Assembly (NCBI GenBank): GCA_947575235.1
Contig: CANPMT010000005.1
Location: forward strand, 1-64,000
Source: an uncultured Porphyromonadaceae bacterium
GTDB taxonomy: Bacteria > Bacteroidota > Bacteroidia > Bacteroidales > Muribaculaceae
Direction: 5' to 3'
DNA: 64,000 nt
The translations under genes and the position numbers were made by a program. The notes beneath the pieces were generated by a model. The model saw nothing but the letters and a program-made list of their open reading frames with translations, had not been told where the DNA came from and did no database searches. Shown here piece after piece: positions 1 through 7,504 of the stretch (position 1 is the first letter of the stretch; each line of letters opens with the position of its first letter).

Positions 1-50
1 CACACCGGATTCTGGTTCCGTTTGTGAGAGTTCGAGTCTTTCCAAGGCAA
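1..50 (+). tRNA. tRNA-Gln (CTG), 3' part only
   Basis: The window opens inside a tRNA. The anticodon arm is CCGGA / TTCTGGT / TCCGT at 5-21 (outermost pair mismatched), giving anticodon CTG at 12-14. The T arm is GAGAG / TTCGAGT / CTTTC at 26-42, followed by the 3' acceptor strand at 43-49 and discriminator A50. The CACCGGATTCTG context resembles bacterial glutamine tRNAs. CCA is not encoded. The D arm and 5' acceptor lie outside the window. Confidence 0.8.
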
Positions 51-51
51 C

Positions 52-81
52 AAAAAAGCTGAGCTTAAGCTCAGCTTTTTT
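52..81. terminator. bidirectional terminator after tRNA-Gln
   Basis: A perfect palindrome, AAAAAAGCTGAGCTT followed by its reverse complement, starts two bases after the tRNA. It has an A-run on one side and a T-run on the other, so it can terminate the tRNA (+) and the leftward gene ending at 118. Confidence 0.85.
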
Positions 82-93
82 GTTTTACTTAAC

Positions 94-115
94 CTGTGGC
101 TTTGGGTGTCAGGCT
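94..115. repeat. 22-bp direct repeat, copy 1
   Basis: This 22-base segment, core GCTTTGGGTGTCAGGCT, recurs at 836-857 with one mismatch (G to A at its fifth base). The two copies bracket a single gene and its promoter, directly beside a tRNA gene. Copy 2 runs over the stop codon of the lipoprotein gene ending at 851, so that gene is the likely source of the sequence. Confidence 0.8.
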
Positions 116-117
116 AA

Positions 118-600
118 TTATTTATCCATTATGATATTGCCTAATAATTTGACTGCGGGTAAATATTTATCAGGAGTTATAAAATGGGCAAATCGGGGAT
201 TGTCTCCATCCTCAATTTTGATACCATAATTTACCATATCTGTAATATGGTTTGTCTGAACATACATATCAAACATTCGCGAGAACAGACGGCTTCTATA
301 TTCTTGAGGAGTTAATTCCTTATGATGTCTGTTAACATCAGTCAGGTCATCGCAATAGAAACATAAAATGGCTGACTCATTTTCATTCATGAACCGATAT
401 AATACATCGCAAACAGTTTTCAGGGTCTTTACGCCTATTGTGTTTTCTCCTGAAATGCGGACCAGTGTAACATCATAGAATATCAATGTAAGTGTAAATG
501 GATCGTCGGTAAATGCTTGTAAGCTTTCTATATCGTAATATGAAAGGGCGACCCTTATCTGATCGCCCTGGTCATTTTGTATGTCAAAAGATATGTCCAT
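118..600 (-). CDS. hypothetical protein in a repeat-flanked cassette
   Basis: About 160 residues with no signal peptide and no membrane segment, so probably cytoplasmic. I do not recognise a catalytic motif; composition and size recall small DUF proteins of Bacteroidales (DUF6169-like is a guess). The ATG at 600 is chosen; a GTG eight codons upstream (624) is in frame and possible. A good Bacteroidetes promoter lies about 170 bases upstream. The gene is visibly more AT-rich than its neighbours and is the only gene between two 22-base direct repeats, suggesting recent insertion next to the tRNA. Function unknown. Confidence 0.7.
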   Translation of the reverse strand: MDISFDIQNDQGDQIRVALSYYDIESLQAFTDDPFTLTLIFYDVTLVRISGENTIGVKTLKTVCDVLYRFMNENESAILCFYCDDLTDVNRHHKELTPQEYRSRLFSRMFDMYVQTNHITDMVNYGIKIEDGDNPRFAHFITPDKYLPAVKLLGNIIMDK

Positions 601-767
601 ATTATACTTTAATTGTAAAGACACATTCCTTTTTGTTAGTTAACTTGTCTATTTGTTGATATTTCTTCTCTCTCAAAGAATCAAAGACTTGAATCATACT
701 TCGAGAGGGTTGGTTGATGGTGATGTTCTGAGTCATAACTCTTATTTTTTGAGTTGATTGTTCATTG

Positions 768-799
768 CAAAGGTACAGCTTTTTTGATAAATATCCAAA
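768..799 (-). promoter_or_regulatory. Bacteroidetes promoter for the cassette gene
   Basis: On the minus strand a -7 box TACCTTTG (768-775) is preceded by a -33 TTTG (796-799) with a 20-base spacer. It lies inside the cassette and points at the gene starting at 600, leaving a 5' leader of roughly 160 bases. Confidence 0.7.
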
Positions 800-835
800 T
801 TTTCAATCAGATAAAATTATTCTTTATGATTTTAT

Positions 836-857
836 CTGTAGCTTTGGGTGTCAGGCT
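836..857. repeat. 22-bp direct repeat, copy 2
   Basis: Second copy of the repeat at 94-115, 21 of 22 bases identical and in the same orientation. It includes the last codons and TGA stop (851-853) of the leftward lipoprotein gene. The cassette was therefore probably inserted just beyond that gene's 3' end with duplication of its terminal sequence. Confidence 0.8.
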
Positions 858-1324
858 TGGTCTCCTTCGGCGATGAAGTAGCCTCCGAAGTCAAAACGCA
901 GTATTACGCCTGATTCGAGGGTGAGCTGATAGCCATAGTCTGTCAGAATGGCACTCCTGACACCATAATCCGAATAATTCAGACTGAGATACTCTCTCGT
1001 CTGCTCAGGCAGGATGTCAAGAGGTATGGATTTTCCGGCCGGTGCTGTGACCTGTGTCCAGTTACCCTCTGTGTTGAACATTAGGGTATCGCCATTCTCA
1101 AGTCCAACCTGATAGAGTGTAATTCCTCCGGCAGTGACCCGCTCAATTGAAGTGGCGGAGATATCGGGATAGTAGCGTGAGATAAACTCCTTCGCTTTCG
1201 CCGGCAAAGAATCATAAGTCACGGTTGTCTCCACGCCCTCGGGATCATTTGACGAACAAGCGGAGAAACCCACGGGAAACAACATAAGGATAAGAATAAT
1301 TGAGGTCTTGATTGTATTCTTCAT
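851..1324 (-). CDS. PepSY-like domain lipoprotein
   Basis: Secreted lipoprotein of about 157 residues. The ATG at 1324 is preferred over an in-frame codon nine residues upstream because it begins a classic signal peptide (MKNTIKTS, then a hydrophobic stretch) ending in lipobox FSAC. The mature part has two similar halves: LPAKAKEFISRYYPD, later LPEQTREYLSLNY, each followed by beta-rich sequence with an aromatic YQV or YQL strand. This is the pattern of the Bacteroidetes PepSY-like (beta-lactamase-inhibitor-like) fold. Such proteins are periplasmic or outer-membrane anchored and generally of unknown role, so no substrate is proposed. Confidence 0.8.
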   Translation of the reverse strand: MKNTIKTSIILILMLFPVGFSACSSNDPEGVETTVTYDSLPAKAKEFISRYYPDISATSIERVTAGGITLYQVGLENGDTLMFNTEGNWTQVTAPAGKSIPLDILPEQTREYLSLNYSDYGVRSAILTDYGYQLTLESGVILRFDFGGYFIAEGDQA

Positions 1325-1355
1325 AGCAATAATGTATTTGTTGTTTAACAAATAG

Positions 1356-1387
1356 TTTGGGAGATTGGTTTTATTTAATTAAATTTG
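1356..1387 (+). promoter_or_regulatory. promoter of the Pif1/RecD-like helicase gene
   Basis: -33 TTTG at 1356-1359 and -7 TAAATTTG at 1380-1387, spacer 20, about 50 bases before the ATG at 1437. Confidence 0.75.
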
Positions 1388-1436
1388 CATCTCTGCCCGA
1401 ACCGGTTATACGTAACCTATCATCAAAACATCAAGC

Positions 1437-3410
1437 ATGGCTGAACTTCCACAAAACATTGACCTTGACAATCCTGAGTTTCAACAGGCATTCTCCCTTC
1501 TGCAGTCAACCGATGCCAATGTCTTTCTCACAGGAAAGGCCGGCACCGGCAAATCTACCTTTCTGAAATATATTTGCAAGCATATCCGTAAGAAGTTTGT
1601 CATTCTCGCCCCTACGGGTGTGGCGGCTGTCAATGCCGGAGGTGTCACCATTCATTCCTTCTTCCAGATGCCTTTGCGTCCGGTGCCACCCGACGATCCG
1701 GAGTATTCGGTGAAAGGGTTCCGTAATTCAAAGAAATATAGCCGTCAGCGTCTCAGGTTGATTCGGGAGGTGGAGCTGATTGTGATTGACGAGGTGTCGA
1801 TGGTGAGGGCCGATATGATAGATTTCATCGACAGGGCTTTGCGTGGAATACGTAACAACCGTGGTGTGCCTTTCGGAGGGGTGCAGCTCCTCCTTGTGGG
1901 CGACATATTCCAGCTTGAACCTGTGGTGACTCCCGATGCACGTCAGATTTTAGGCCGATATTACGAGAATTTCTTCTTTTTCAATGCTATAGCTTATCAG
2001 CGCACCGACTTGGTGGCCATTGAGCTGAGAAAGATCTACCGTCAGACCGACCCCGGATTCATCTCACTGCTCGACAGGGTGAGAACCGACACTGTATCGG
2101 GCGATGACATGAGGTTGCTGAACTCGCACGTGGGTGAAGAGAAGGAGGCGGATGATGATGACAATTTCGGAATTGTGTTGACAGCCCGGCGTGACACGGC
2201 CAACCGTATCAATCAGGAGCGGATGAATGCCATTGAGGGTGAGGAGAGGGTGTTTGAGGGTGAGATAAGGGATGACTTCCCCGAGAAACTGCTTCCGACC
2301 GACATGAATCTTATTCTGAAAGTGGGAGCACAGGTGATGCTGATTCGGAATGACAAGGATCGTCGTTGGGTTAACGGCACATTGGCCAAGGTGAAGGAGT
2401 TTCATGCCGAAAATATCCTGATTGAGCTTGAGAATGGTTCGACGGAGAGCGTGGAGAGGGAGACCTGGAGCAATATATCGTATACATTCGATGAGAAGGA
2501 GAATAAGGTCAAGGAGGAGATTTTAGGTGAGTTCACACAATATCCTCTTCGGGCTGCCTGGGCTTTGACCATCCATAAGAGCCAGGGGCTCACCTTCAGC
2601 AATGTCACAATCGATATGGAGGGGGGAGCTTTCTCAGCAGGACAGACCTACGTGGCGTTGAGCCGTTGCCGTAGTATCGAGGGACTTAAATTCATATCCC
2701 CTCTGCGAAGATATGACGTGATAGTGAGCAAGGGTGCAAGCAGGTTCAGCTCAAGTTTCAATGATATGGCGCAGACTGAGCGCATAATGGCCGATGCCAG
2801 GACCCGTAGGCTTTCAGAGAGGGGTGCCACCTGCTTTCGTAATGAGGATTTCGAGGAGTGTGCTGAAGCCATATGGGAGGCGCATACCGTTACAGGAATT
2901 CTCGCCAAGAGAAGTGTGCGCCGGTTGATAGCCCGCTATCTGAGGGTGGTGTCGGCATTAAGAAAAGAGCTGTCGGGAGAGAGAAGAAAACGGGTGCGCC
3001 TTTCAAAAGAGATGACCGAGATGGGGGAGAGATGGATTGAGAATGCGGATGCGATCAGCCATGCCGAGTTTTATTTCACCAAGGCGGCCGAGATTGATCC
3101 TGAGAATCGTAAAGCGGAATTGGGGAAGGCGTGTGTTAAGATAAAACTGGAAAAGATTGATGAAGCCAAGAGGATCCTCGACCGTATTATAAAACATAAC
3201 AAGGATTGTGTGTATGAGGCGAGCATGCTGAAAGGTGACCTTCTTGCCGACGAGGGTGATCTGGAGGGGGCCGTGCTCAATTACCAGCGGGCCTCAAACA
3301 AACGACCTAAAGAGAAAACTCCATTCCTGCAACTCATAGCCGTGTATGAGAATGCTGGAATGGAGGAAACTGCCGAATACTGGCGAAGCTGGATGGAACT
3401 CAGCTTATGA
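1437..3410 (+). CDS. Pif1/RecD-like superfamily 1 helicase with C-terminal TPR region
   Basis: 657-residue cytoplasmic ATPase. Walker A GKAGTGKS (residues 33-40), motif II LIVIDEVSMV (about 113-122), then conserved SF1B motifs TIHKSQGLTF (about 377) and YVALSRCRS (about 403), typical of Pif1 and RecD2 helicases that unwind DNA 5' to 3'. From about residue 545 the sequence turns into helical TPR-like repeats (AEFYFTKAAEIDPENRKAELG, later GAVLNYQRASNKRPKEKTP), suggesting a protein-binding tail. This combination is common in Bacteroidetes. The stop codon overlaps the convergent SPFH gene by six bases. Helicase activity is inferred from motifs; the partner is unknown. Confidence 0.9.
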   Translation: MAELPQNIDLDNPEFQQAFSLLQSTDANVFLTGKAGTGKSTFLKYICKHIRKKFVILAPTGVAAVNAGGVTIHSFFQMPLRPVPPDDPEYSVKGFRNSKKYSRQRLRLIREVELIVIDEVSMVRADMIDFIDRALRGIRNNRGVPFGGVQLLLVGDIFQLEPVVTPDARQILGRYYENFFFFNAIAYQRTDLVAIELRKIYRQTDPGFISLLDRVRTDTVSGDDMRLLNSHVGEEKEADDDDNFGIVLTARRDTANRINQERMNAIEGEERVFEGEIRDDFPEKLLPTDMNLILKVGAQVMLIRNDKDRRWVNGTLAKVKEFHAENILIELENGSTESVERETWSNISYTFDEKENKVKEEILGEFTQYPLRAAWALTIHKSQGLTFSNVTIDMEGGAFSAGQTYVALSRCRSIEGLKFISPLRRYDVIVSKGASRFSSSFNDMAQTERIMADARTRRLSERGATCFRNEDFEECAEAIWEAHTVTGILAKRSVRRLIARYLRVVSALRKELSGERRKRVRLSKEMTEMGERWIENADAISHAEFYFTKAAEIDPENRKAELGKACVKIKLEKIDEAKRILDRIIKHNKDCVYEASMLKGDLLADEGDLEGAVLNYQRASNKRPKEKTPFLQLIAVYENAGMEETAEYWRSWMELSL

Positions 3411-4340
3411 TTGTCCGGAGGCGGTGTTGAGGGTAGGTGTTACGGGTTCATCCGTGCAGAGCACCACGAGCAGGTTGCTGACCATGGCGGCTTTCTTCTC
3501 ATTGTCGAGTTTGACGATATCCTTCTTCTCGATTCTGTCAAGAGCCATCTCCACCATTGATACGGCACCCTCCACAATCTTCTCGCGGGCGGTGATTATG
3601 GCGGAGGCCTGCTGGCGGCGCAGCATCACGGCAGCAATCTCCGGGGCATAGGCCAGATAGTTCAGGCGGGCCTCAATTACCTCAAGTCCGGCCATTGCGA
3701 GGCGCTCGTTGATTTTACGTTCGAGAAGCTCGTTTATGGTGGTGCCACCGTCGCGCAGGGTTATCTCGTCAGGGTCGGAGGCGTCGGTCTGGTCATAGGC
3801 GAAGTGGCCTGTCACCTCGCGCAAGGCAGCGTCACTCTGAATCCTTACAAACTTCTCGAGCGCGCCCTGATTTATGCCACCTGTGGCTCCGAGCGACTTC
3901 GAATCAAGATCGAACACCACCTTATAGGTATCCTTGATTTTCCATACGAGCACCATACCGATAAGCACCGGGTTGCCGATCTTGTCGTTTACCTTTATCG
4001 GCTCGATGTCCATGTTGCGGATACGCAGCGAGAGCTTGCGACGGCTCAGGAAGGGGTTGACCCAGAAATAGCCAACCTTACGGCATGTCCCGGCATATTT
4101 ACCGAAGAAGATCATCACACGGGCTTCGTTGGGTTCCTGCACGAAATATCCCACGCATCCGAGGATAAAGATGAGGAAGAGCACCGCGCTCGCAATGATC
4201 GAGGGGACCGGCGCGCTCTCGGCCCAGAGTGAGAGGATGGTGATAATCAGGGCCGGAATCAGGATAAAAGTGAAGAAAATCATGGCGAAACCGTTCATGC
4301 AGAGTCCGCCATATTCATACTCATGCGTTCTATTCTCCAT
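3405..4340 (-). CDS. SPFH (stomatin/prohibitin-like) domain membrane protein
   Basis: 311 residues. Two hydrophobic segments (about 16-40 and 47-68) anchor the protein; the SPFH/band 7 region follows (EARVMIFFGKYAGTCRKVG onward), including the usual segment where the junction is rewritten as NERLAMAGLEVIEARLNYLA, and then a helical tail with EKIVEGAVSMVEMALDRI. SPFH proteins oligomerise into membrane scaffolds, often with proteases or in lipid microdomains. No NfeD or protease partner is adjacent. Monocistronic, with its own promoter in the divergent gap and a convergent six-base overlap with the helicase gene. Confidence 0.9.
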   Translation of the reverse strand: MENRTHEYEYGGLCMNGFAMIFFTFILIPALIITILSLWAESAPVPSIIASAVLFLIFILGCVGYFVQEPNEARVMIFFGKYAGTCRKVGYFWVNPFLSRRKLSLRIRNMDIEPIKVNDKIGNPVLIGMVLVWKIKDTYKVVFDLDSKSLGATGGINQGALEKFVRIQSDAALREVTGHFAYDQTDASDPDEITLRDGGTTINELLERKINERLAMAGLEVIEARLNYLAYAPEIAAVMLRRQQASAIITAREKIVEGAVSMVEMALDRIEKKDIVKLDNEKKAAMVSNLLVVLCTDEPVTPTLNTASGQS

Positions 4341-4369
4341 ATTGTAGATTTTATTGAATTATATTTTTA

Positions 4370-4401
4370 CAAATATATTAAAAATTTTTAAAATTCACAA
4401 G
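4370..4401 (-). promoter_or_regulatory. promoter of the SPFH gene
   Basis: Minus-strand -7 TATATTTG (4370-4377) and a -33-like CTTG (4398-4401), spacer 20, about 30 bases before the start at 4340. Confidence 0.6.
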
Positions 4402-4450
4402 AAATTCCACTTAAAACAGAGGCCGATATGGCCGATTAAATTAAAAGGGC

Positions 4451-4458
4451 TAACTTTG
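4451..4458 (+). promoter_or_regulatory. -7 box for the DUF4491 gene
   Basis: TAACTTTG sits 33 bases before the ATG at 4492. No good TTTG -33 box is present at the usual distance. Confidence 0.5.
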
Positions 4459-4491
4459 CAGCTCATTTACACTTAACATTTCATTGCGTAT

Positions 4492-4815
4492 ATGGCAGAA
4501 CTACTCGCTCAATACAGACTTGACGGATTGCTGATAGGTATGTGCACATTCCTTATAATAGGATGTTTCCATCCATTGGTGATAAAAGGAGAGTATTATT
4601 TCGGAGAGAAGATAAAATGGTGGTTTTTGGCCGCCGGAATCATATTCCTGATAGCCTCGGTGCTTGTGGAGGGGATAATGTTGTCATCGCTTCTCGGAGT
4701 GACGGCCTTCAGCAGTTTCTGGAGCATTAAGGAGGTCAAGGAACAGGTGGAGCGTGTGAGGAAGGGATGGTTCCCGGCCAATCCGAAGCGGGTGAAGAGA
4801 ACATCTGAAGAATGA
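4492..4815 (+). CDS. DUF4491 family small membrane protein
   Basis: 107 residues with three hydrophobic segments (about 12-32, 43-60, 60-75) and a basic C-terminal tail (RVRKGWFPANPKRVKR). The motif pattern LLIGMCTFLIIGCFHPLVIKGEYYFG and FSSFWSIKEVKEQ matches the Bacteroidales DUF4491 family, whose function is unknown. Inner-membrane location is inferred. Single gene, followed by a strong terminator shared with aguB. Confidence 0.85.
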   Translation: MAELLAQYRLDGLLIGMCTFLIIGCFHPLVIKGEYYFGEKIKWWFLAAGIIFLIASVLVEGIMLSSLLGVTAFSSFWSIKEVKEQVERVRKGWFPANPKRVKRTSEE

Positions 4816-4819
4816 GAAA

Positions 4820-4848
4820 GGGTGGTATGAGGAATCGTCATACCACCC
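4820..4848. terminator. terminator between DUF4491 gene and aguB
   Basis: Stem GGGTGGTATGA (4820-4830) pairs with its complement at 4838-4848 around a 7-base loop, between two convergent genes. A short T-rich stretch follows on the plus strand. Confidence 0.7.
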
Positions 4849-4875
4849 TGATATTTATGAGTGAGGGAGTGCGGG

Positions 4876-5775
4876 TCAGTCAAGGAAACGGGAAGTGAGT
4901 CCACCGTAGGCGTCAATGCGTCGGTCGCGCAGGAAAGGCCACCAATTGCGCACATTCTCCGTGCGCTGACGGTCAACCTCCACTACAAACTCTTCCGGAC
5001 CGTTATCAGGGGCCATGGCGAGAATCTCACCCTGAGGGCCGGCCACAAAGCTTGAGCCCCAGAAGTCTATTCCGGAAGTTGCGCCTGAGGGGTCCTCCTC
5101 GAATCCGCAACGGTTCACGCTGATCACAGGTATGCCATTTGCCACGGCATGTGAGCGCTGAATGGTGATCCAGGCTTCACGCTGGCGGTCTTTCTCCTCC
5201 TGCGGGTCGTCAGGATTCCAGCCTATGGCTGTGGGGTATATAAGCATCTCCGCCCCCTTCATGGCCATGATACGGGCAGCCTCCGGATACCATTGGTCCC
5301 AGCAAACCAATACGCCGAGTTTCCCCAATGATGTGCTGATGGGTTCAAAACCGAGGTCTCCCGGAGTGAAATAGAATTTCTCATAGAATCCGGGGTCGTC
5401 AGGGATGTGCATCTTACGGTATCTTCCGGCAATCGAGCCGTCAGAATCAAACACCATTGCAGTGTTGTGGTAGAGTCCGGGGGCGCGGCGCTCAAACGCG
5501 CTCGTCACGAGCACAACGTTATTATCGGCAGCCGCCTGGGCGTAGAACTTCGCAAACTCCTCCAGGCTCACGGCATATCTGAAATTATCCACATCCTCGC
5601 ACTGGCAGAAATAGAGCGAATCATGCAATTCCGACAATACGATAAGCTGTGCGCCATCCTCGGCGAGGCTCTCGATAGCCGCCAGGTTACGCAGACGGTT
5701 GCAGTTGACATCAGAGGAGAAGGCATGCTGCACAACTCCCACTTTTATCTCAGGGGTGCCAAAATCATTGTTCAT
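4876..5775 (-). CDS. aguB: N-carbamoylputrescine amidase
   Basis: 299-residue nitrilase-superfamily enzyme that hydrolyses N-carbamoylputrescine to putrescine, CO2 and ammonia in the cytoplasm. The catalytic triad is visible: Glu49 in LSELHDSLYF, Lys121 in YRKMHIPDDPG, Cys158 in LVCWDQWYPEAAR. The length and the HIPDDPGFYEKFYFTPGD block match AguB rather than general nitrilases. The gene overlaps the 3' end of aguA by 11 bases, so the two are translated together. Its product putrescine feeds spermidine synthesis, where NspC, encoded at 59942, acts. Confidence 0.95.
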   Translation of the reverse strand: MNNDFGTPEIKVGVVQHAFSSDVNCNRLRNLAAIESLAEDGAQLIVLSELHDSLYFCQCEDVDNFRYAVSLEEFAKFYAQAAADNNVVLVTSAFERRAPGLYHNTAMVFDSDGSIAGRYRKMHIPDDPGFYEKFYFTPGDLGFEPISTSLGKLGVLVCWDQWYPEAARIMAMKGAEMLIYPTAIGWNPDDPQEEKDRQREAWITIQRSHAVANGIPVISVNRCGFEEDPSGATSGIDFWGSSFVAGPQGEILAMAPDNGPEEFVVEVDRQRTENVRNWWPFLRDRRIDAYGGLTSRFLD

Positions 5776-6808
5776 ATACAGCGGGGTTTAAAAGGTTGAC
5801 GGGAATCTGCATGGTGGCGCAATGCAGCGAGCCATGCTGTTTGATAAGAGTAGAGCAGTCAATCCCCACCACCTTATGGTCGGGGAAGGCGATACGGACG
5901 GTCTGCAACGCCAGCATGTCATTGGCCGGCTGTGCATAAGTAGGCATGAAAATCACATTGTCGGTCACCAGGTAATTGGCATAAGTGGCCGGAAGGCGGT
6001 CGCCATTCTCATCAAAGATAGGGTCGGGCATAGGGAGTTCAACGAGGTTGAACGCCTCACCCTCGGCGTTGCGGAAGAGCGATAGCTGGGCCCTCATCTT
6101 GAGCAGCTCCTCGAAATGTGAATCATCGACGTTGCGGCAACCTGTGAAGAGGATGGTGTTGCCCGGGGCGAGACGCGCCAGGGTGTCGATATGCGAGTCA
6201 GTGTCGTCACCCTCCAGGGCGCCGTAGTCAAGAAACAGCACATGGCTTGCTCCGAGAAGTTCCTGCAGACGTATCTCCGCCTCGCGCTTGTTTAGACCGC
6301 CGTTGCGGTTGGGTGAGCAGAGACAGCGCGTGGTCGTGAGGATAGTCCCGTGTCCGTCGGTCTCGACCGATCCCCCCTCGAGTACGAAAGCGCGTTCGTT
6401 GCGGTAGGTTTCAGGAAGAATCATATACTTCTCCGAGAGACGCAGGTTGACCAGATTATCCTTGTCAGATGCGAATTTGAGCCCCCAGCCGTTGAATCCG
6501 AAATCGAGCGCGCGCAGACGGTCATCCTTAGCCACAGTGAGCGGGCCGTAATCGCGGGTCCAGGTGTCGTTGTAATCAGTGGTGACATATATGATACGCT
6601 CCTGCGGGCAGTCAGAGAGGCATTGTGCTGCCTCCTCACGGTCGTGACACAACAATATCACATTGATGCCTTCGGCAGTGAAAGCCTCAATGATGCGTCT
6701 ATACTGAAGCTGCGCCTCCTCAAGGATATAGTTCCAATCGGTGGCGGCTGTAGGGAAAGCCATAAGCACTCCCTCCTGGGGAGCCCACTCGGGCAAAAAT
6801 ACTCTCAT
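5765..6808 (-). CDS. aguA: agmatine deiminase
   Basis: 347-residue peptidyl-arginine-deiminase-fold enzyme converting agmatine to N-carbamoylputrescine and ammonia. Family signatures are present: start block LPEWAPQEGVLMAFP, the LEGGSVETDGHGT strand, DDTDSHIDTLARL with the catalytic His, and the nucleophile Cys330 in GSLHCATMQ. First gene of the aguA-aguB operon with a good Bacteroidetes promoter. Agmatine would come from arginine decarboxylase, which is not in the window. Confidence 0.95.
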   Translation of the reverse strand: MRVFLPEWAPQEGVLMAFPTAATDWNYILEEAQLQYRRIIEAFTAEGINVILLCHDREEAAQCLSDCPQERIIYVTTDYNDTWTRDYGPLTVAKDDRLRALDFGFNGWGLKFASDKDNLVNLRLSEKYMILPETYRNERAFVLEGGSVETDGHGTILTTTRCLCSPNRNGGLNKREAEIRLQELLGASHVLFLDYGALEGDDTDSHIDTLARLAPGNTILFTGCRNVDDSHFEELLKMRAQLSLFRNAEGEAFNLVELPMPDPIFDENGDRLPATYANYLVTDNVIFMPTYAQPANDMLALQTVRIAFPDHKVVGIDCSTLIKQHGSLHCATMQIPVNLLNPAVYEQ

Positions 6809-6837
6809 GCTTAAGATGGATGAAATGTTTGTTTACG

Positions 6838-6868
6838 CAAATTTACTCAATTAGCGGATAAAGCCAAA
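6838..6868 (-). promoter_or_regulatory. promoter of aguA-aguB
   Basis: Minus-strand -7 TAAATTTG (6838-6845) with -33 TTTG (6865-6868), spacer 19, 30 bases before the aguA start. Confidence 0.75.
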
Positions 6869-6897
6869 AGAATAACCGATAAAATATATAAAATTAT

Positions 6898-6905
6898 TAA
6901 TTTTG
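6898..6905 (+). promoter_or_regulatory. -7 box for the DUF1599-DoxX pair
   Basis: TAATTTTG, 26 bases before the ATG at 6932; the -33 region has no TTTG. Confidence 0.5.
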
Positions 6906-6931
6906 CAGAGCGAAAAAAGTAACTTCACCAT

Positions 6932-7504
6932 ATGACAACCAAGAATCATCAACCAGACACAGAGAGAGAGTTTGCCGCCATGACGGCAAAGTGCCGTGAT
7001 ATTTTTGAGAAGAAATTATCAGACTACGGCACCTCCTGGCGGATAATGCGTCCGTCGTCGCTGACCGACCAGATCTATATCAAGGCACGCCGCATACGCT
7101 CACTTGAGGAGAAGGGCTGCGCCGCCGTTGACGAGGGTATCGAGCCGGAATTCATCGGCATAGTCAATTATTGCGCCATAGCGCTCATCCAGCTGAAACT
7201 CGGTCCGGGGAGCCAGATTCCGGCCGACAAGGCACTGGCGGAATATGACAATGCTATAACCACCTCAACCGCGCTCATGCTCAACAAGAATCATGACTAT
7301 GATGAGGCGTGGCGCCATATGAGAGTGTCGAGCTTCACCGACATAATTCTCCAGAAACTGCTCCGCACAAAGGAGATAGAGGATCACAACGGCCACACCC
7401 TGATAAGCGAGGGGGTGGACGCCAATTACATGGATATGATCAACTACGCCCTCTTCGCGCTAATAAAACTGAATTATGAAGAGGGGGAAAGGTCTGTGGA
7501 TTGA
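6932..7504 (+). CDS. DUF1599 protein (tandem nucleotide-modification-associated domain)
   Basis: 190 residues made of two copies of one domain: the first contains KLSDYGTSWRIMRPSSLTDQI (about 24-44), the second NKNHDYDEAWRHMRVSSFTDII (about 114-135). Each is followed by a KxxRxxxLE/EIE helix and a conserved YxxxINYxxxALIxL segment. This is the DUF1599 (Nmad1-like) arrangement; biochemical role not established. No signal peptide. The 3' end overlaps the start of the DoxX-type gene by 29 bases, a pairing often seen in Bacteroidales, suggesting coupled expression. Confidence 0.85.
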   Translation: MTTKNHQPDTEREFAAMTAKCRDIFEKKLSDYGTSWRIMRPSSLTDQIYIKARRIRSLEEKGCAAVDEGIEPEFIGIVNYCAIALIQLKLGPGSQIPADKALAEYDNAITTSTALMLNKNHDYDEAWRHMRVSSFTDIILQKLLRTKEIEDHNGHTLISEGVDANYMDMINYALFALIKLNYEEGERSVD

